Shown in pieces: positions 14,124 to 16,680 of a stretch of DNA of 16,680 nucleotides (its first letter is position 1; each line of letters opens with the position of its first letter). The DNA comes from Firmicutes bacterium UBA993 (GTDB taxonomy: Bacteria > Bacillota > Dethiobacteria > DTU022): contig DBBD01000135.1 in assembly GCA_002292015.1 (NCBI GenBank), positions 1 through 16,680 of the forward strand. Reading direction: 5' to 3'. The notes beneath the pieces were generated by a model. It was not told where the DNA came from, searched no databases, and saw only the letters and a list, made by a program, of their open reading frames with translations. The position numbers and the translations under genes were made by a program.

Positions 14124-14142
14124 AGGGGTGAGTTTCACCTCT
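14124..14142 (+). other. Short hairpin between the reductase and DapF-like genes
   Basis: An 8-bp stem (AGGGGTGA with TCACCTCT, one G-T pair) closes on a three-base loop 17 bases after the reductase stop codon. No U tract follows, so it is not a convincing terminator. It may be an mRNA processing or stabilising hairpin. Confidence 0.3.
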
Positions 14143-14187
14143 AAGCAGATAGGCATGTATCGATCAGACAGTGAGGATAATTAAAGG

Positions 14188-15129
14188 ATGAAACTTGATT
14201 TTGTTCGTGGCCACATGGGCGGCAACCTGATTATCTTGCTTCGCGGGGAGCAGATCCCTGCGGGGACCGAGCTTGAAACAGCGGTTAAACTGATGGGGCC
14301 TAATTATCTTCATGCCCATGAAGCGGGTATTCTTTATCCCGGAAGCAGGCCGGGTGAGATCGATGTCAAAATCGCTGAGCCGTCCGTTCCATGTTTTATC
14401 AGTGCCTGCGGCGGTTTTACCCAGGTCCTTGGGGCTGCCCTGGTTGAGACCGAACTAGGCCGCTATTTTGGGGTTGACCTGACCTGTGTTCCGGTTGAAG
14501 CGGTGCTGTTAACCGGTTGCGGTCCGACAGAATTAAAGATTGATTTCGATGGACAAAAAGCTTTAAGGATAAAGACCGACATGGAATGCTTTGTCAGGGA
14601 ATGCTACGAAAGGGGGGTCGGCACTTTAAACTACGGAGAGTTTAATTACATGCGGGTTGGCAAATTTATAGTGATCAATGCCGACCATTTCAATGAAGCA
14701 TACCCCGGTCTCGATTATGTAAACTGGAACCGGAAGGCCCGCGACATTCTGCAGGCCATTCAGCATGATTTCATGGAACGAACCGGCGAAATCGAGCCTA
14801 ACGTGGCTTTGTACGACTGGCGTCCCGAGAGGGGCGGAGATTTGCGTGTAGTTTTCCCCCACTACGTTCAGGACGACTATTTCGAGCCTTCCTGCGGCAC
14901 CGGTTCCGTAGCGCTGGGTATTGCTATATTCACAGCCGGCGAGCTAGGCCGCCTGAATCCAGCCGAATCAGGCTGGGTGACCCTCAATATTGAATCAGGC
15001 GGCGGAATTGAGCTTGGCGGTCCGGACATTACTACGCTCGAAATAAAAATAGGTTCTGAATCAGTAAAAGCTGCTGCTTTTTCTCACAGCCGGGTTGAAA
15101 TAACAGCCGTCGGCGAAGCACGTCTTTAA
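14188..15129 (+). CDS. Diaminopimelate epimerase-fold protein (DapF/PrpF superfamily), function unknown
   Basis: A 313-residue protein that resembles the two-lobed DapF fold. The N-terminus (FVRGHMGGNLIILL) parallels the DapF MHGLGNDF segment, and two cysteines sit where the general acid/base thiols of DapF are found: C74 in SACGGFTQ and C236 in PSCGTGSVALG, the latter a good match to the CGTGA motif. The first motif lacks the asparagine of the DapF CGNG signature, so the substrate probably differs from diaminopimelate. It may be a racemase, epimerase or isomerase of another compound. The ATG start at 14188 is preceded by GAGGATAATTAAAGG. It is the last gene of the plus-strand run and converges on thrC. 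The superfamily call is moderate; no specific function is assigned. Confidence 0.7.
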   Translation: MKLDFVRGHMGGNLIILLRGEQIPAGTELETAVKLMGPNYLHAHEAGILYPGSRPGEIDVKIAEPSVPCFISACGGFTQVLGAALVETELGRYFGVDLTCVPVEAVLLTGCGPTELKIDFDGQKALRIKTDMECFVRECYERGVGTLNYGEFNYMRVGKFIVINADHFNEAYPGLDYVNWNRKARDILQAIQHDFMERTGEIEPNVALYDWRPERGGDLRVVFPHYVQDDYFEPSCGTGSVALGIAIFTAGELGRLNPAESGWVTLNIESGGGIELGGPDITTLEIKIGSESVKAAAFSHSRVEITAVGEARL

Positions 15130-15204
15130 AACGATTTATTCTAAATACCGCGAATCTAACCAGGTCGGATCTTCTGCCGGCTCCCGATTCTTGGGGGATA
15201 ATAG

Positions 15205-16680
15205 TCAACTGATATTAAGGGTTTTAAGCAGGTGGTCGCGCATCTCATTAGGCGCAATCACCTGCTGATGTTTTATCTCCTTCAACTCAAGGTTGGCCAG
15301 GTTGGCGGGTACCGTGGTGCCGGTTTGGGCAGAGAGTACTTTAATCAGCTCTGTTTCGCTCAAAGTGGGATTGAACCGGCTGCCCAGTATTGCTTTGGAA
15401 ACACTGCCGGCAAACTTATATGGGCTGGCCGTGGAGAGGATTACCGCCGGCAAATGGTCGGTCTCCTGTTTCCGGTATCCGGCCAGAACTGCCCGACCTA
15501 CGGCCGTATGAGTGTCGATCAGATAGTTGTGGCGACTGTATACATCGGCTACCGTCTCGATTGTTTTTTGATCATCGGCAGAGCCGGACCAGAACAGCTC
15601 CCTGATTTTGCGATATACCTCTGCAGTAACTCTGAATTCACCCTTCTGCTTAAGCTGCCCCATCCAGCCGCCAACCAGTTCCGCATCCCGGTTGCTTAGC
15701 TCAAAAAGTAAACGCTCCAGGTTGCTGGAAACAAGAATGTCCATCGAGGGGGAGAGGGTCTGGTGCAGCGGCCGACGGCAGTTGTAGATACCGCCGTTGA
15801 TAAAATCGCTCAGCACGTTATTGCGGTTGGTGGCGCAGATCAGACGGTTTACGGGTAGGCCAAGGCGGCAAGAGTAGTATCCGGCCAGTATATTACCGAA
15901 GTTTCCCGTTGGCACCACAAAATTGACTTTTTCGCCGCTGCGCAAGCCCCTTTTGACCAGTTCCAGGTAGGCGGCAAAGTAGTAGACAATCTGCGGCAGT
16001 AGCCGGCCCCAGTTAATCGAATTGGCCGAAGATAGTCTCTTGCTGAAGTCGGCCAGGGTTCCTGAAAGCTGAGAGTCATTAAAGAGGGTTTTGACCCCGT
16101 TTTGGGCATCGTCAAAGTTACCTTTAACTGCGATTACAAAAACATTGTTGCCCTCCTGGGTAGTCATCTGCAGCTTTTGGATTTCACTGACCCCGGTTTC
16201 GGGGTAATAAACAATAATCCGGATTCCGGGAATGTTTTTAAACCCTTCCAGGGCCGATTTTCCAGTGTCACCGGAGGTGGCAGTTAGGATCACGATCTCT
16301 TTTTCTTCACCGTTTTGACGAATAGCGAGGCGCACCAGGTAAGGTAAAAGCTGCAGGGCAATATCCTTGAAAGCACAGGTCGGTCCATGCCAGAGCTCGA
16401 GCACTGCTAATTTTTCATCAAGAATGTGCAGCGGGGTTACAGCGGGGTGATCAAACTTTTGCGGCCCGTAAGCCTCGGTAATGGCACCGGTTAGAGTATC
16501 TTGGTCAAAACCGGTTAAAAAAGGGGTGATGATAGTTCTGGCCAGTTCCCGGTAATCGGTGGCCGGCAGCTGTTCCAGCACAAAGGGGGGAACAGTTTCT
16601 GTCGGTACATAAAGCCCGCCGTCGGGGGCAATGCCTTCTACTATTGCTTCAGCTGCTGATGCTGTTTGAACATAACCCCT
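15205..16680 (-). CDS. thrC: Threonine synthase (5' end beyond the window)
   Basis: Converts O-phosphohomoserine to L-threonine with PLP. The frame stays open to the last base of the window: the final 33 codons before the GTG at 16581 continue in frame and encode the conserved ...EAIVEGIAPDGGLYVP segment near the N-terminus of the family, so the GTG is internal and the true start lies beyond 16680. About 491 residues are visible. The PLP lysine lies in GPTCAFKD, and SGDTGKSALEGF, GNFGNILAGYYS and STASPYKF motifs are all present, the last typical of the E. coli-type class. It is transcribed toward the DapF-like gene, with a 75-bp convergent gap in which I see no clear terminator. Confidence 0.95.
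   Translation of the reverse strand, partial: RGYVQTASAAEAIVEGIAPDGGLYVPTETVPPFVLEQLPATDYRELARTIITPFLTGFDQDTLTGAITEAYGPQKFDHPAVTPLHILDEKLAVLELWHGPTCAFKDIALQLLPYLVRLAIRQNGEEKEIVILTATSGDTGKSALEGFKNIPGIRIIVYYPETGVSEIQKLQMTTQEGNNVFVIAVKGNFDDAQNGVKTLFNDSQLSGTLADFSKRLSSANSINWGRLLPQIVYYFAAYLELVKRGLRSGEKVNFVVPTGNFGNILAGYYSCRLGLPVNRLICATNRNNVLSDFINGGIYNCRRPLHQTLSPSMDILVSSNLERLLFELSNRDAELVGGWMGQLKQKGEFRVTAEVYRKIRELFWSGSADDQKTIETVADVYSRHNYLIDTHTAVGRAVLAGYRKQETDHLPAVILSTASPYKFAGSVSKAILGSRFNPTLSETELIKVLSAQTGTTVPANLANLELKEIKHQQVIAPNEMRDHLLKTLNIS

Noticed and set aside
14124..14142. Hairpin after the reductase gene as an intrinsic terminator
   Set aside because: No U-rich tract follows the stem; the next bases are AAGCAGATAG.
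15232..15699. Plus-strand open frame of 155 codons
   Set aside because: It is antisense to the well-supported threonine synthase gene, whose conserved motifs are all on the other strand.

Overview
This window looks like a chromosomal stretch from an anaerobic Bacillota (Clostridia-type) organism. That is an inference from four things: strong AGGAGG-type ribosome binding sites with frequent UUG/GUG starts; a Gram-positive-style TPP riboswitch followed by an intrinsic terminator; an oxygen-sensitive 4-hydroxybutyryl-CoA dehydratase; and a ferredoxin-dependent thiol reductase. There are no rRNAs, tRNAs, CRISPR arrays or complete insertion sequences.

Layout. (a) 1-320, minus strand: promoter, TPP riboswitch, terminator and the first codons of a membrane protein that runs off the left edge. 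(b) 325-1630: an accessory-looking block carrying one DUF1003 gene on the minus strand, bounded by a 34-bp direct repeat (33 of 34 positions identical) and otherwise without recognisable genes. (c) 1740-7208, plus strand: ornithine carbamoyltransferase of the ArcB/ArgI type, a DUF362 protein, a cytosolic glycerophosphodiester phosphodiesterase, an MFS transporter and a low-specificity threonine aldolase. (d) 7400-10424, plus strand: 4-hydroxybutyryl-CoA dehydratase, a left-handed beta-helix acyltransferase-like protein and glucosamine-6-phosphate deaminase, preceded by a gap that can fold into a nested hairpin. (e) 10532-11683: a second DUF362 protein, fused to a 2x[4Fe-4S] ferredoxin domain. 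(f) 11874-15129, plus strand: 3-phosphoglycerate dehydrogenase, a glutaredoxin, an overlapping ferredoxin:thioredoxin/glutaredoxin reductase catalytic subunit and a DapF-fold protein. (g) 15205-16680, minus strand: threonine synthase, cut at its 5' end by the window edge.

How the genes may work together. SerA, threonine aldolase and threonine synthase all belong to serine/glycine/threonine metabolism. The phosphodiesterase and the MFS protein are separated by zero bases and may form an uptake-and-hydrolysis pair. The glutaredoxin and the reductase overlap by 11 bp and most plausibly form a ferredoxin-to-dithiol electron relay. The dehydratase points to 4-hydroxybutyrate/4-aminobutyrate or crotonyl-CoA metabolism, but its usual partner genes are not here.

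The observations most worth a second look are: the reductase, which has a zinc-ribbon N-terminus and only five of the six canonical FTR cysteines; the extra hairpin inserted in the TPP aptamer; the repeat-bounded DUF1003 block; the dehydratase/beta-helix/deaminase gene trio; and the non-canonical DapF-like protein.
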